NCBI GenBank assembly: GCA_913061345.1
Contig: CAJXTZ010000012.1
Span: forward strand, 1 to 43,273
Source of the DNA: an uncultured Erythrobacter sp.
GTDB lineage: Bacteria > Pseudomonadota > Alphaproteobacteria > Sphingomonadales > Sphingomonadaceae
Direction of reading: 5' to 3'
Length of the DNA stretch: 43,273 nt
The notes beneath the pieces were generated by a model that worked only from the letters and a program-made list of their open reading frames with translations, made no database searches and was not told the DNA's origin. Shown here piece after piece: positions 15,115-23,306 of the stretch. Position 1 is the stretch's first letter. Every line of letters starts with the position of its first letter. Made by a program: the position numbers and the translations under genes.

Positions 15115-16638
15115 ATGCGCCCCGCTTTTCGGCTGGCAACCGCATTGGCGGGCGTGGCCTTGTTTGCTTCCCCTGCCTCGGCCGACACGCTGAAGGAAGC
15201 GCTGACGCAGGCTTATTTCGACAATCCCACGCTAGAAGCCGCGCGCGCGCAACAACGCGCGACCGATGAAAATGTCGTGATACAACGGTCGCAGGGTCTC
15301 CCCTCGGTCAACACCACCACAACCTATTCCGAATTTCTGGTCCAGAACTCCACCAGCTTCATCGCGCCGGAACGCCAGATCAATACGGGCGTCGATCTGG
15401 CCGTTCCGCTATATCAGGGTGGGGCAGTGAAGAACGGTATCCGGGCGGCGGAGAACCGGGTGGAAGCGGGCCGGGCAGACCTTCGCGGTACCGAAAGCAC
15501 CATTTTCACGCAGGTCGTCTCGACCTATATGAACGTCATCCTGAACGAGGCACTGGTCGGTCTTTCGGCCAACAACGTCGAAGTGCTGTCAATCAACCTA
15601 GAAGCCACCAGCGACCGGTTCGAAATCGGAGACCTGACACGCACCGACGTGGCGCAGTCGGAAAGCCGCCTGGCGTTGGCGCGTGGCGATCTGCGCACGG
15701 CGGAGGCGAACCTGCTGTCGGCGCGCGAGAACTACATCGCGCTAGTGGGAGAAGCGCCCACCGATCTGCAGCCGCCACCCCCACTTCCGGGCCTCCCCGA
15801 AAGCCCCAACATGGCGGTACAGGTGGCGTTGGAGAACAATCCCGATCTTATTGCAGCGCAGGAGCGGGCCATTGCAGCGGGCTTCGATATCGAGGTTGCA
15901 GGGGCCGGTCGTCTGCCCACCTTCAGCGCTTTCACCAATGGCGGCTATCAGAACTTCCTCGGTACGCTGGGCGCCGTTCCGGGCACCACGGCAGACCAGA
16001 CCGCTACCAGCGCCACGGCCGGTATCCGCATGACCTTGCCGCTGTTCCAGGGTGGCCGCGTCGCGGCGCAGCAGCGGCAGGCCACGGCGCAGGCGCAGGC
16101 GCAGCTTGAGCAGGTGATCGCCACGGAACGCAACATCATCGCCCAGGTGCGTGCCGCCTACTCCAGCTGGCGTGCCGCCAGTGCGATTATCGCCTCAAGC
16201 CAGGCTGCGGTCGACGCTGCCGCGTTAAGCCTTGAGGGCGTTCGCGCCGAGAACACCGTGGGCAACAGGACGGTTCTCGACATTCTGGATGCGCAGCAGG
16301 AATTGCTAAGTGCGCAAGTCCAGCTCGTGACCGCGCGGCGCAACGCCTATGTCGCCGGTTTTTCCCTGCTTGCAGCAATGGGCAGGGCGGAGGCGCGCGA
16401 CCTTGGCCTTGGCGACGAGGGCGTGCTTTACGATCCCATCGACAATTACGATCGTGTGCGCGGCATCATCTGGGATTGGCAGCGCGACCCCGAACCTGCC
16501 GCCACCAGTTCGCGCACCGTTGACATCATGGCCCCGGATGGGGAAGTTGACGGCAACGAGCCGCTGGAAGAATTCGATACGCAAATCATCGATTACTCTG
16601 ATACGGCACCAGGACAGCTGGATACCCAGGGGAATTGA
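15115..16638 (+). CDS. tolC: TolC-family outer-membrane efflux protein
   Basis: A 507-residue outer-membrane channel of type I secretion and RND/ABC efflux. The signal peptide ends near ASPASA. Two repeats of the TolC fold are visible: the first with LKEALTQAYFDNPTLEAARAQ and the barrel segment VDLAVPLYQGG, the second with VQVALENNPDLIAAQERA and IRMTLPLFQGGRVAAQQRQA. Long coiled-coil helices rich in Ala, Gln and Glu follow each. The C-terminal 80 residues form an acidic tail (GEVDGNEPLEEFDTQIIDY) not needed for the channel. It sits between the PCMT-like gene and popZ; no inner-membrane pump or adaptor is in the window, so it probably serves several partners. Confidence 0.93.
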   Translation: MRPAFRLATALAGVALFASPASADTLKEALTQAYFDNPTLEAARAQQRATDENVVIQRSQGLPSVNTTTTYSEFLVQNSTSFIAPERQINTGVDLAVPLYQGGAVKNGIRAAENRVEAGRADLRGTESTIFTQVVSTYMNVILNEALVGLSANNVEVLSINLEATSDRFEIGDLTRTDVAQSESRLALARGDLRTAEANLLSARENYIALVGEAPTDLQPPPPLPGLPESPNMAVQVALENNPDLIAAQERAIAAGFDIEVAGAGRLPTFSAFTNGGYQNFLGTLGAVPGTTADQTATSATAGIRMTLPLFQGGRVAAQQRQATAQAQAQLEQVIATERNIIAQVRAAYSSWRAASAIIASSQAAVDAAALSLEGVRAENTVGNRTVLDILDAQQELLSAQVQLVTARRNAYVAGFSLLAAMGRAEARDLGLGDEGVLYDPIDNYDRVRGIIWDWQRDPEPAATSSRTVDIMAPDGEVDGNEPLEEFDTQIIDYSDTAPGQLDTQGN

Positions 16639-17118
16639 ATGCGGCAGGAAGGCGAACCATCGGTTGAGGAAATTCTCGATTCGATCAAGAAAGTGATCGC
16701 GCGCGATGCCAGCGAGGCTGCGCAGGCCAACAAGGCACGCCGTCGCGAAGGTCTTCTGGCCCGTCAGGAGACGGAAAAGTCCGAAGAGGACGATATTCTC
16801 GACCTTGGTGTCATCGGCTCCGCCCTGAACGAGGATGAAACCGAGAGCGATCCGATCGAGGTCAGCGACGAGAGCGAAGAAAAACTCACCACCGATCGCG
16901 CCGCCGATGCCATGCGACAGTCGCTCGCCGCGCTTGCGATGCTGTCCGACCCTCCTGCCAAGCCACAGATCGTACGCTCTGGCGAAACATCGGTGGAAGG
17001 TTTGGTGCGCGAGATGATGCGCCCGATGCTGGCCCAATGGCTGGACGCGAACCTGCCCGAAATCGTCGAGCGGCTTGTGAAAGCCGAGATCGCCCGCATC
17101 GCCGGAAAGAAGCCCTGA
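16639..17118 (+). CDS. popZ: PopZ-like polar organizing protein (DUF2497)
   Basis: A 159-residue homolog of PopZ, which in Caulobacter self-assembles into a polar network that anchors ParB-parS and recruits polarity regulators. The short N-terminal helix ([18 protein letters not shown]) and the C-terminal oligomerisation region ([17 protein letters not shown], then [16 protein letters not shown]) match the family. The middle is disordered and acidic ([19 protein letters not shown]), equivalent to the Pro/Glu/Asp linker. The start ATG abuts the tolC stop codon directly. In this window the partners ParB and four parS sites are about 15-19 kb away. Polar function in this organism is inferred from the family. 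Confidence 0.85.
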   Translation: MRQEGEPSVEEILDSIKKVIARDASEAAQANKARRREGLLARQETEKSEEDDILDLGVIGSALNEDETESDPIEVSDESEEKLTTDRAADAMRQSLAALAMLSDPPAKPQIVRSGETSVEGLVREMMRPMLAQWLDANLPEIVERLVKAEIARIAGKKP

Positions 17119-17486
17119 CCAGCGAGCGGGACATCGAAAAGGCCGAACGCGCTCTTGCCAAGATAGGCGGGGAGGCAATCGAGCGTCACATCTTCATTTG
17201 CGCGATGGCGGAGAAGGAGAAGTGCTGCAAACGCGAAGTTGGGGAGCGCGCCTGGAAATATCTCAAACGCCGTCTCAAGCAGCTCGGAATCGCTGGAAAG
17301 GGCGGCGTGCAGCGGACCAAGGCTGACTGTCTGCAGGTTTGCGAGGCAGGGCCCGTCGCGGTCGTCTATCCCGATGGCGTATGGTATCGATCCTGCACGG
17401 AAGAGGTGCTAGAGCGAATTATCCAGGAACACCTGATCGGAGGCCAGCCGGTAGAAGAGTTTCGCCTCAGGCCAAAGCGCAATTAG
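17115..17486 (+). CDS. Thioredoxin-like [2Fe-2S] ferredoxin-domain protein
   Basis: A 123-residue (2Fe-2S) ferredoxin of the thioredoxin-like fold, an electron carrier with unknown partner. Cluster cysteines are likely those in [14 protein letters not shown] and [11 protein letters not shown]. The C-terminal signature [14 protein letters not shown] and [13 protein letters not shown] is strong. No ATG or GTG lies where homologs start. The first plausible codon is CTG at 17115, which shares TGA with the popZ stop (CTGA). An in-frame ATG at 17037 would overlap popZ by 82 bases and add a basic, unrelated-looking tail. CTG initiation with translational coupling is therefore the best reading. It overlaps the convergent gene by four bases. 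Confidence 0.8.
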   Translation: MTSERDIEKAERALAKIGGEAIERHIFICAMAEKEKCCKREVGERAWKYLKRRLKQLGIAGKGGVQRTKADCLQVCEAGPVAVVYPDGVWYRSCTEEVLERIIQEHLIGGQPVEEFRLRPKRN

Positions 17487-17854
17487 CGCTCCGCACCCTC
17501 TTTCCAGCCCAGCGTGCGGCGATCCCTTGGCTGGGCCTTGCGCCCGCCATTCGGGCGTGCGGCATCCGGGTCCAACTCATCCAGATCGTGCTCTACCGCA
17601 TCGTCATGTCCGGTGCCGCTGGACAGGAAAACCAATCCCATCAGCGCGCTCATCAACAGCATCGAGAAACCGATGCCCAGCGCCGCAGCGATAAAGAAGT
17701 GCGGAGAAACCTCGTCCACTTGCTTGTAGATCACTGCCAGGGCGATGATCACCGTTGCCAAGGTGATACCCATCATAAGCCGCATCAGGCGGCGGTATCG
17801 CGCCCATGCAAAGGCGGCATTTTGCGGATCGTCGAGCGGGGAAGGCTTGGCCAT
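17483..17854 (-). CDS. Two-helix membrane protein, function unknown
   Basis: A 123-residue protein with a cytoplasmic N-terminus ([13 protein letters not shown]) and two membrane helices (about residues 26-44 and 53-76). Its C-terminal tail changes from acidic ([15 protein letters not shown]) to basic ([15 protein letters not shown]). The family is unknown to me. The frame is open much further upstream, but that stretch is the antisense shadow of the CBS gene. The ATG of MAKPSPLDD or one four codons earlier are both possible; neither has a good ribosome binding site. It is convergent with the ferredoxin gene and divergent from the CBS gene. Confidence 0.6.
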   Translation of the reverse strand: MAKPSPLDDPQNAAFAWARYRRLMRLMMGITLATVIIALAVIYKQVDEVSPHFFIAAALGIGFSMLLMSALMGLVFLSSGTGHDDAVEHDLDELDPDAARPNGGRKAQPRDRRTLGWKEGAER

Positions 17855-17983
17855 GAGACGCGCCATGCCCGTGCCAGATTGGTAGAGCAAGAGGTCAATA
17901 GGCCATGATTTGCCCAGACTCGCCCTGTCGTGCCACAATCGCGGTGGGCCCCGGCGGCGAACAACACATGAAGGAGAGCGAGA

Positions 17984-18412
17984 ATGTCCATTTCCAAAAT
18001 CGTCACCAACCGCGACCACACCATCGTTTCCTGCACACCACAGGATAGCGTCCAGCTGGCTGCCACTTTGCTGGCCGACAAGAAGATTGGTGCGTTGCCG
18101 GTGATGGATGGCGATGGCATCGCGGGGATCTTCTCGGAACGCGATCTGCTTTATTGCGTCGCGCGTGACGGGGCGGAAGTGCTTCCGCGCCCGGTTGGCG
18201 AGGTCATGACGTCGCCCGCTATCACGATAGAACTGGAGACCGATGCGCTGAAGGCGCTTTCCTTGATGACGCGCCGCCGCATCCGCCATCTTCCGGTGAT
18301 GGATGGCAAGAAGATGGTCGGCTTCGTTTCCATCGGTGATCTGGTGAAATACCGCATTGAAATCATCGAGGCCGAGGCGGAACAAATGCGCGAATATATC
18401 GCGACCGCTTGA
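17984..18412 (+). CDS. Tandem CBS-domain protein
   Basis: A 142-residue protein made only of two CBS motifs forming one Bateman module (about residues 10-60 and 75-128). The first contains [22 protein letters not shown], given in part as KIGALPVMD, and [10 protein letters not shown]. The second contains [22 protein letters not shown], in part RIRHLPVMD, and GFVSIGDLV. Such modules bind adenosyl compounds such as AMP, ATP or SAM and act as energy sensors or regulate a partner. No partner is fused. AAGGAGAG precedes the ATG at good spacing. The A-type Fe-S carrier gene follows 32 bases later. Confidence 0.9.
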   Translation: MSISKIVTNRDHTIVSCTPQDSVQLAATLLADKKIGALPVMDGDGIAGIFSERDLLYCVARDGAEVLPRPVGEVMTSPAITIELETDALKALSLMTRRRIRHLPVMDGKKMVGFVSIGDLVKYRIEIIEAEAEQMREYIATA

Positions 18413-18444
18413 GGGTAGGGCGCAAGGCCACTACATCGGTTGAT

Positions 18445-18774
18445 ATGACCAGTTCACTTACACTCACGCAAGCCGCCGCCTCTCGCATTGGCCTGATTGC
18501 CAAGAAACAGGGCAAGCCTGCCGTCTTGCGGCTGTCCGTAGAGGGTGGGGGCTGCTCGGGCTTTCAGTACAAGTTCGATTTGGATGATGCTCCGGAAGCC
18601 GACGACGCGGTTAGCGAAACAGATGGCGTCAGGCTCGTCGTCGATCCTGTAAGCCTTGACCTGGTGGCGGGTTGCACGGTGGATTACGTCGAATCGCTGG
18701 GCGGCGCTGCTTTCCGCGTGGAAAATCCGAATGCCGCTGCCGGTTGCGGCTGCGGCAGCTCCTTCGGCATCTGA
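18445..18774 (+). CDS. erpA: A-type iron-sulfur carrier (IscA/ErpA family)
   Basis: A 109-residue A-type carrier that receives [2Fe-2S] or [4Fe-4S] clusters from the scaffold and passes them to apo-enzymes. The three cluster cysteines are present: GGGCSGFQY and the C-terminal pair GCGCGSSF. The strand motif [20 protein letters not shown] matches the family. Homologs begin at MTSSLTLT; the frame extends 12 codons upstream without a family match. I favour ErpA over IscA because no isc genes are adjacent, but this is not certain. Users in this window may include the class I fumarase. Exonuclease III follows after eight bases. Confidence 0.85.
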   Translation: MTSSLTLTQAAASRIGLIAKKQGKPAVLRLSVEGGGCSGFQYKFDLDDAPEADDAVSETDGVRLVVDPVSLDLVAGCTVDYVESLGGAAFRVENPNAAAGCGCGSSFGI

Positions 18775-18782
18775 GTACATCC

Positions 18783-19568
18783 GTGCGGATCGCCAGCTAC
18801 AACATCAACGGTATCAAAGCGCGCCTGCCGCGCCTCAAGGAATGGCTGGAAGAAACCCGCCCGGCCGTTGCCTGCCTGCAGGAAATCAAGACCCAGGATG
18901 AAGGCTTCCCGGCGTCCGAGTTCGAGGACGTTGGCTACAAGGCAATCTGGCACGGCCAGAAGAGCTTTAACGGCGTCGCCATCCTCGCCGATGGCGAAGC
19001 TCCGTTAGAGACGAAGCGCGGCCTCGGCATCGATGGCCCCAAGGAGGGCGAGGGCGAACAGGCCCGCTATTTTGAAGCCGACGTCAACGGCGTGCGTATC
19101 TGCAATCTCTACCTGCCCAACGGCAATCCGCAGCCGGGGCCGAAATTCGATTACAAGCTGGCATGGATGAAGCTGCTGCGTGAACGCATGGCTGAACTGT
19201 CCGCGCTGGAACAGCCCACCGTTGTACTGGGCGATTACAACGTCATTCCGGAAGACAAGGACGTCTGGTCGGTCAAGGCCATGGAGAACGATGCGCTAAT
19301 GCAACCAGAATCGCGCGATGCCTATGCGCGTTTGCTGGGTGATGGCTGGACCGACGCAATCGACACGTTCAACCCGCGCGGCGGCGTGTGGACATTCTGG
19401 GACTACCAGGCAGGTGCCTGGCAGCGCGATCACGGATTTCGCATCGATCATCTGCTGTTATCACCCGAGGCGGCGGATCGCATGACCGCCGCCGGTGTCG
19501 ACAAGGAATATCGCGGGCGTGAGAAAGCCAGCGATCACACACCCGTGTGGGTCGAGCTGAAAGACTAG
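18783..19568 (+). CDS. xth: Exodeoxyribonuclease III / AP endonuclease
   Basis: A 261-residue enzyme of the EEP superfamily. It cuts DNA at abasic sites and degrades 3' ends in base excision repair. Conserved segments are ASYNINGIKARL, LQEIKTQDEGFP (catalytic Glu), NLYLPNGN, LGDYNVIPEDKDVW (Asp/Asn pair), FWDYQAGAW and the C-terminal SDHTPVW with catalytic Asp-His. The start is a GTG nine bases after the carrier gene; upstream in-frame codons lie inside that gene. It is the last gene of the rightward group, facing sleB across a repeat. Confidence 0.92.
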   Translation: MRIASYNINGIKARLPRLKEWLEETRPAVACLQEIKTQDEGFPASEFEDVGYKAIWHGQKSFNGVAILADGEAPLETKRGLGIDGPKEGEGEQARYFEADVNGVRICNLYLPNGNPQPGPKFDYKLAWMKLLRERMAELSALEQPTVVLGDYNVIPEDKDVWSVKAMENDALMQPESRDAYARLLGDGWTDAIDTFNPRGGVWTFWDYQAGAWQRDHGFRIDHLLLSPEAADRMTAAGVDKEYRGREKASDHTPVWVELKD

Positions 19569-19583
19569 GTTTATGGTCTGTTG

Positions 19584-19623
19584 TTTCGAGGCCGCCTGCG
19601 CAGCTTCGTCCTCGCTAGACGCG
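19584..19623. repeat. Second, partial copy of the tandem-hairpin repeat
   Basis: These 40 bases match 3048-3087 at 36 positions. The leading hairpin is retained but weaker (CGAGGCCGC against GCAGCTTCG, one wobble and one mismatch). The rest of the element, present at 3088-3258, is not clearly conserved here. It lies in the 123-base gap between convergent exonuclease III and sleB. Confidence 0.75.
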
Positions 19624-19691
19624 AAAGGGCCTGCCTGCGCTCGTGCCGGAAGGGCCAAGCAGTGGCGACGTGTTGAAACTGTCGGACAAAC

Positions 19692-20372
19692 CTAGCGATA
19701 GAAAACGTGGTTATCGATGGTCGCGCGGGCCGTCATGCGACCGGCCCAACGCGGGCGTACATAGGTCGCGTGGAAGTACAACGCATCGTGCGCAGGGCTT
19801 TCCCAAAGGTCGCGATGGGCGATGCGGGCAATGGCCTTGGCCTTCATCCATGCGTGCGAACCGTGATTGGGAGCAGGAATGCGACCGCCGCGAACGAAGG
19901 AAAACTGCGCACGCTGGGTCACAACCGAACAATAGTCGTCGGGAAAGCGCGAGCTTTCGGCGCGGTTGATAACTACGCGGGCAACGGCAAGCTGGCCGTC
20001 GAGCGGTTCTCCGCGCGATTCAAAATACACGGCCTGAGCAAGGCACATCATATCGCGCGACATTTCACCGCTGGTGTCAATATCGCCCACAAGCTCGCGC
20101 AGGGACGCGGCGTCGCTTTGGGCTGTAATGGAAATTTCCGGAACTTCAGCTTCTTCGGGAAGTTCCTGCACTACCTCGTTCATCACGAAGCGGACTTCGG
20201 GTTCCGCGGCAGATGCAGCGAAAGCCGGTGCAGATTGAGTCCGGGCCGTTTCGAGCGAATCCTGCTTTGCCTGGTCCTGGGCAACGGCATCGCTACCTGC
20301 GGCGCCGAAGAATGTCGCAACCAAAGTTGCAGCCAGGGCGGTAGCCCCGACGCGCTTGCTGATGAATTTCAT
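19692..20372 (-). CDS. SleB-like cell wall hydrolase
   Basis: A 226-residue exported protein. The signal peptide is residues 1 to about 32 (MKFISKRVGATALAAT through SDAVAQ). A low-complexity acidic linker follows, then a Hydrolase_2 domain of the SleB/CwlJ family (about residues 105-226): MMCLAQAVYFESRGEPLDGQLAVARVVINR in overlapping parts MCLAQAVYFESRGE and AVARVVINR, QFSFVRGG, and ALYFHATYVRP. The glutamate in YFESRGE is the likely catalytic acid. SleB in Bacillus is a spore-cortex lytic transglycosylase; in non-sporing proteobacteria these proteins probably remodel peptidoglycan. The ATG before the signal peptide is used, since 30 codons of upstream frame lack family features. Confidence 0.85.
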   Translation of the reverse strand: MKFISKRVGATALAATLVATFFGAAGSDAVAQDQAKQDSLETARTQSAPAFAASAAEPEVRFVMNEVVQELPEEAEVPEISITAQSDAASLRELVGDIDTSGEMSRDMMCLAQAVYFESRGEPLDGQLAVARVVINRAESSRFPDDYCSVVTQRAQFSFVRGGRIPAPNHGSHAWMKAKAIARIAHRDLWESPAHDALYFHATYVRPRWAGRMTARATIDNHVFYR

Positions 20373-20575
20373 GGATCCCGTTACTCGAGGCGGTGAGAGA
20401 CCTGAGCAGGCTGGCGGACGCGGTGTAATCTCACCGTCTGTCGCCCACACCCCGTTTCGCAACGGACCTGCCGGTCATCCCCCGTCTGCGCGCTGAAAGC
20501 CACCGCCGAATTGCGGTGCCTAACAACCTACGCTGTCGGAAAGTCCGTCGCCAAATAGGCTATCAAACTTCAGAG

Positions 20576-20920
20576 TCAACTATTGTGCGCTGCAACATCG
20601 ATGAAGCGTTCCGCGTTGTCGATATCCAGTTCAACCACCCAAAGATCGGGATCCTGTCGCCCCCTGCGCTGGCAGAACTCATGAAAATCCATAGGGTTTT
20701 CAAGGTTTTGTTCTTTGGAAATCGTCCATTTTCGCGAGCCATCCACTTGCGGCATCCGCTCGTAAGCGCGTGCTAAAGTGGAGCGATTACAACACACTAC
20801 CATCAAGGTTCCGGCAGTGCGCTCTCCCTTTGAAAGAACCATGCCGAACCCGCCAGCCGCCTCTACCGCGCGGATCAGACCGCTCACTTCGAGATGCGCG
20901 GGAATGCGATCGTCCACCAT
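20576..20920 (-). CDS. DUF1491 family protein
   Basis: A 114-residue small soluble protein of the alphaproteobacterial DUF1491 family. Features are RIPAHLEVSGLIRAVEAAGG at the N-terminus, LMVVCCNR in a central strand, the aromatic-rich YERMPQ segment, and the C-terminal FCQRRGRQDPDLWVVELD. The function is unknown; the C-terminal pattern R..DPDLW.VE is invariant in relatives I know. The ATG of MVDDRIPAHLEV has GAGG eight bases upstream. It lies four bases after the thioesterase gene and so is co-transcribed. Confidence 0.8.
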   Translation of the reverse strand: MVDDRIPAHLEVSGLIRAVEAAGGFGMVLSKGERTAGTLMVVCCNRSTLARAYERMPQVDGSRKWTISKEQNLENPMDFHEFCQRRGRQDPDLWVVELDIDNAERFIDVAAHNS

Positions 20921-20924
20921 GCGA

Positions 20925-21419
20925 TCAACCTCGCAGCCGATAGCCATCGATGCCCGAAAGCGCGATGTGCGAACGCATGAAGGTGCCCGTACCCCGTCCG
21001 ATCTCGTCGCCGTCTTCGTCCGTCAGATGGGCTTCGGCAATAAAGATCCGTCGCTTGCCGCTGATCCACTTGCCTTCAGCGATAACCCGACCTTCGCGCA
21101 GAGGCTTGGTAAAATGAAGGTTGAAACCTGTAGTGAGCAGAAAACGATCGGATACCAGCGAATTGGCCGCGTAAAATGCGGCATCGTCCAGCATCTTGAA
21201 ATAGAGCGTGCCATGGGTCGCCCCCGCAGCGTGGAAATATCGTTTCTGCGCCTGGAAGGTAATACGGGCGCGTCCCGCTTCGATAATTTCCAGACCTGAT
21301 TCGAACAACGCGTTTACAGGCGCCGAGGAGTAGAGACTTTCCAAGGCGCGAAAGTGCGCTTCCTGTGCGCTGTCATCCGCCGTTCGGGCCGAATCAGGCA
21401 GCGTCACGGTCCGTCGCAT
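20925..21419 (-). CDS. PaaI-like hotdog-fold thioesterase
   Basis: A 164-residue acyl-CoA thioesterase-family protein with a single hotdog domain. The central helix is HGTLYFKMLDDAAFYAANS, shown as GTLYFKMLDDAAFYAA, with the aspartate that typically acts in catalysis. The last strands are GRVIAEGKWISG, RRIFIAEAHLTDEDGDEIGRGTGTF in part IFIAEAHLTDED. The substrate is unknown. The start overlaps the ptsN end by 26 bases; a GTG four codons later would shorten this. Its position between ptsN and DUF1491 suggests one long leftward operon. Confidence 0.78.
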   Translation of the reverse strand: MRRTVTLPDSARTADDSAQEAHFRALESLYSSAPVNALFESGLEIIEAGRARITFQAQKRYFHAAGATHGTLYFKMLDDAAFYAANSLVSDRFLLTTGFNLHFTKPLREGRVIAEGKWISGKRRIFIAEAHLTDEDGDEIGRGTGTFMRSHIALSGIDGYRLRG

Positions 21420-21855
21420 TGGTCAGCACGCTATAGAGAGCCTCGCTATCGGTGGCATCGCTAAGCGCATCGTGAACACGTTCGTCCCGAACGAGCCGCG
21501 AAATCGCCGCGAGGGCGTGCAAGTGGGTGGCGCCGCTGCTGGCAGGAGACAAGAGACCGAAGGCCAGGTCCACGGGCAACCCATCTGCTGCGGCAAAATC
21601 CACAGGACGCTCCAGCTTCAGCAGGGCGGCCACGGGACGTTTAAGTCCGGGCATGCGAGCATGGGGAATGGCCACACCGCGGCCAAATCCGGTGCTGCCC
21701 AGATCCTCGCGTTCCTTGAGATGTTTCAGAACCAGCGATGCATCGAGAGCGAACGCCGCGGCGAACAACTCGCCAAGGCGGCGCAGGATACCGTCCTTCC
21801 CATCGGCCTGCGTCACGCAAACCGACTCGGGCGTCATCAGAAAAATCGAATCCAT
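21394..21855 (-). CDS. ptsN: Nitrogen-PTS EIIA protein PtsN
   Basis: A 153-residue EIIA(Ntr) domain. The phosphorylated histidine is in GVAIPHARMPG, and the region before it reads LKEREDLGSTGFGRG, both diagnostic. The nitrogen PTS (PtsP, PtsO, PtsN) has regulatory roles in potassium homeostasis, stringent response and nitrogen use and does not move sugars. hpf lies just upstream, a pairing seen in many proteobacteria, usually beside rpoN. Here rpoN is absent and dnaQ takes that side. Confidence 0.9.
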   Translation of the reverse strand: MDSIFLMTPESVCVTQADGKDGILRRLGELFAAAFALDASLVLKHLKEREDLGSTGFGRGVAIPHARMPGLKRPVAALLKLERPVDFAAADGLPVDLAFGLLSPASSGATHLHALAAISRLVRDERVHDALSDATDSEALYSVLTNATDRDAA

Positions 21856-21969
21856 CGCTTCAGAAAACTCGTGCTACCCTGTGGCGGCCCGCAACGCCAT
21901 CTGGCGCCCGGTTCAAAAACCCCCGTCTCCGGTTTTACCGCCACAGTCCAGCTTACGTGCTGCCGGCGA

Positions 21970-22539
21970 TCAGGACGGTTCGACCCATCCGATCGAGCCG
22001 TCTTCGCGGCGATACACCATATTATGGCGTCCGGTTCCAGCATTTTTGAAGAACAGGGCATTGGTGTGCCGCAAATCCAGCAGCATCACGGCGTCGGAAA
22101 CGCTGACGTCGGGCACGTCGATACGCGTTTCCGCGATGATGGGGGGCGATTCTTCGCCGGCTTCTTCCTCGGTCGCGGGCTCTTCGGATGCGAAGATGGT
22201 GTAGGCAGCCTCTTCTTCCTTGGCAGAGTGAGCCACCTGATCATGCCGGTCTTTCAGACGACGCTTGTAGCGCCGCAGCTGTTTCTCGATCTTTTCGGCA
22301 GCCTGATCGAAGGCGACGTGCGCATCCTGCGCCTGGCCGTGGCTTTTCAGGATAAGCCCATGATTCACATGCAGAACGATATCGGCGGCAAACCCACTGG
22401 CGGGCGCCTTTCCGAAAGTGACCGAGGATGAAATCGCGCGCTTGAAATGCTTGTCGACTATTGTCTCAAGTCGGTCGGATGCATGCTCCTGTAACGCTGA
22501 ACCTGTATCGACCTGGTGTCCCGACACGCGAATATCCAT
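21970..22539 (-). CDS. hpf: Long-form ribosome hibernation promoting factor
   Basis: A 189-residue long HPF. The N-terminal RaiA/HPF domain (about residues 1-105: MDIRVSGHQVDTGSALQEHA, VNHGLILKSHGQAQDAHVAFDQA in part, EKIEKQLRRYKRRL) binds the 30S decoding region. An acidic linker (EEPATEEEAGEE) leads to a C-terminal dimerisation domain (about 130-189) with VSVSDAVMLLDLRHTNALFFKN, in part DAVMLLDLRHTNALFF. The long form alone can join ribosomes into 100S dimers in stationary phase. ptsN follows after 114 bases. Confidence 0.93.
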   Translation of the reverse strand: MDIRVSGHQVDTGSALQEHASDRLETIVDKHFKRAISSSVTFGKAPASGFAADIVLHVNHGLILKSHGQAQDAHVAFDQAAEKIEKQLRRYKRRLKDRHDQVAHSAKEEEAAYTIFASEEPATEEEAGEESPPIIAETRIDVPDVSVSDAVMLLDLRHTNALFFKNAGTGRHNMVYRREDGSIGWVEPS

Positions 22540-22595
22540 GAGGCGTTGCTCCTTTTGTTTTCGTTCGCTTCTCTACCCCATGTGGGACGTAAGTC

Positions 22596-23282
22596 TCACG
22601 AGGTCCAGAGGGGAGATTGCAACGATTCCAGAAAGGCTTTGTGCCGGGCAATCTCAGCCGCGCTGGCAGCATGGGGGCGCGGTGCACGGTACTCCCCTGT
22701 TTTCGGGACAAAACGTGTCGGTGCAGATTTTTCGGCAGAAGTGTTGTCGACAGCCAGTTGCAGACCGATCTGCCGCCCGCCGGTTAATTCGACATAGACC
22801 TGAGCCAGCAATTCCGCGTCCAGCAGCGCGCCGTGCAGCGTGCGGTGGCTGCGGTCCACGCCGTAGCGCGAGCATAGTGCATCGAGCGAATGCTTGGCGC
22901 CCGGATGGCGGCGACGGGCCAGCACCAGCGTATCGATCATCCGATCGTTGCCGACACACGCAAGGCCGCATTCCTCAAGCTCGAAATTGAGGAAACCGAA
23001 GTCGAACTGGGCATTGTGTGCCACCAGGGGTGAATCGCCGAGAAATTCCAGCAGGGCGTCCACTTTTTCCAGAAAGCGTGGCTTGTCCGAAAGGAACGTG
23101 GCGGAAAGGCCGTGCACTTTCTCGGCCTCGGCAGGCATGTCGCGATCGGGGTTGAAATATTCGTGAAAGCTGCGCCCGGTCGCCACGCGGTTGATCATCT
23201 CTATGCAGCCGATCTCAACCATCCGGTCACCTGTCCTGGGGTCCAGTCCTGTCGTTTCGGTGTCGAATATGATCTCGCGCAT
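22596..23282 (-). CDS. dnaQ: DNA polymerase III epsilon subunit (proofreading exonuclease)
   Basis: A 228-residue 3'-5' exonuclease of the DEDDh family. Exo I is FDTETTGLDP, Exo II is HNAQFDFGFLN, and Exo III is HRTLHGALLDAELLAQVY with catalytic His and Asp. The C-terminal 45 residues (from TSAEKSAPTRF on) resemble the tail that binds the alpha subunit. It proofreads during replication; its place close to the origin next to coaE is typical of alphaproteobacteria. The ATG is 24 bases after coaE. Confidence 0.95.
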   Translation of the reverse strand: MREIIFDTETTGLDPRTGDRMVEIGCIEMINRVATGRSFHEYFNPDRDMPAEAEKVHGLSATFLSDKPRFLEKVDALLEFLGDSPLVAHNAQFDFGFLNFELEECGLACVGNDRMIDTLVLARRRHPGAKHSLDALCSRYGVDRSHRTLHGALLDAELLAQVYVELTGGRQIGLQLAVDNTSAEKSAPTRFVPKTGEYRAPRPHAASAAEIARHKAFLESLQSPLWTS

Positions 23283-23306
23283 GGCCGTCCTATCGCCTGT
23301 GAGCGG

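Noticed and set aside
16306..17178. 290-codon minus-strand frame across tolC and popZ
   Set aside because: Antisense shadow of two well-supported genes; no recognisable domain or start signal.
17867..18385. N-terminal half of a 300-codon minus-strand frame over the CBS gene
   Set aside because: Antisense to the tandem CBS protein; the real membrane protein starts at 17854.
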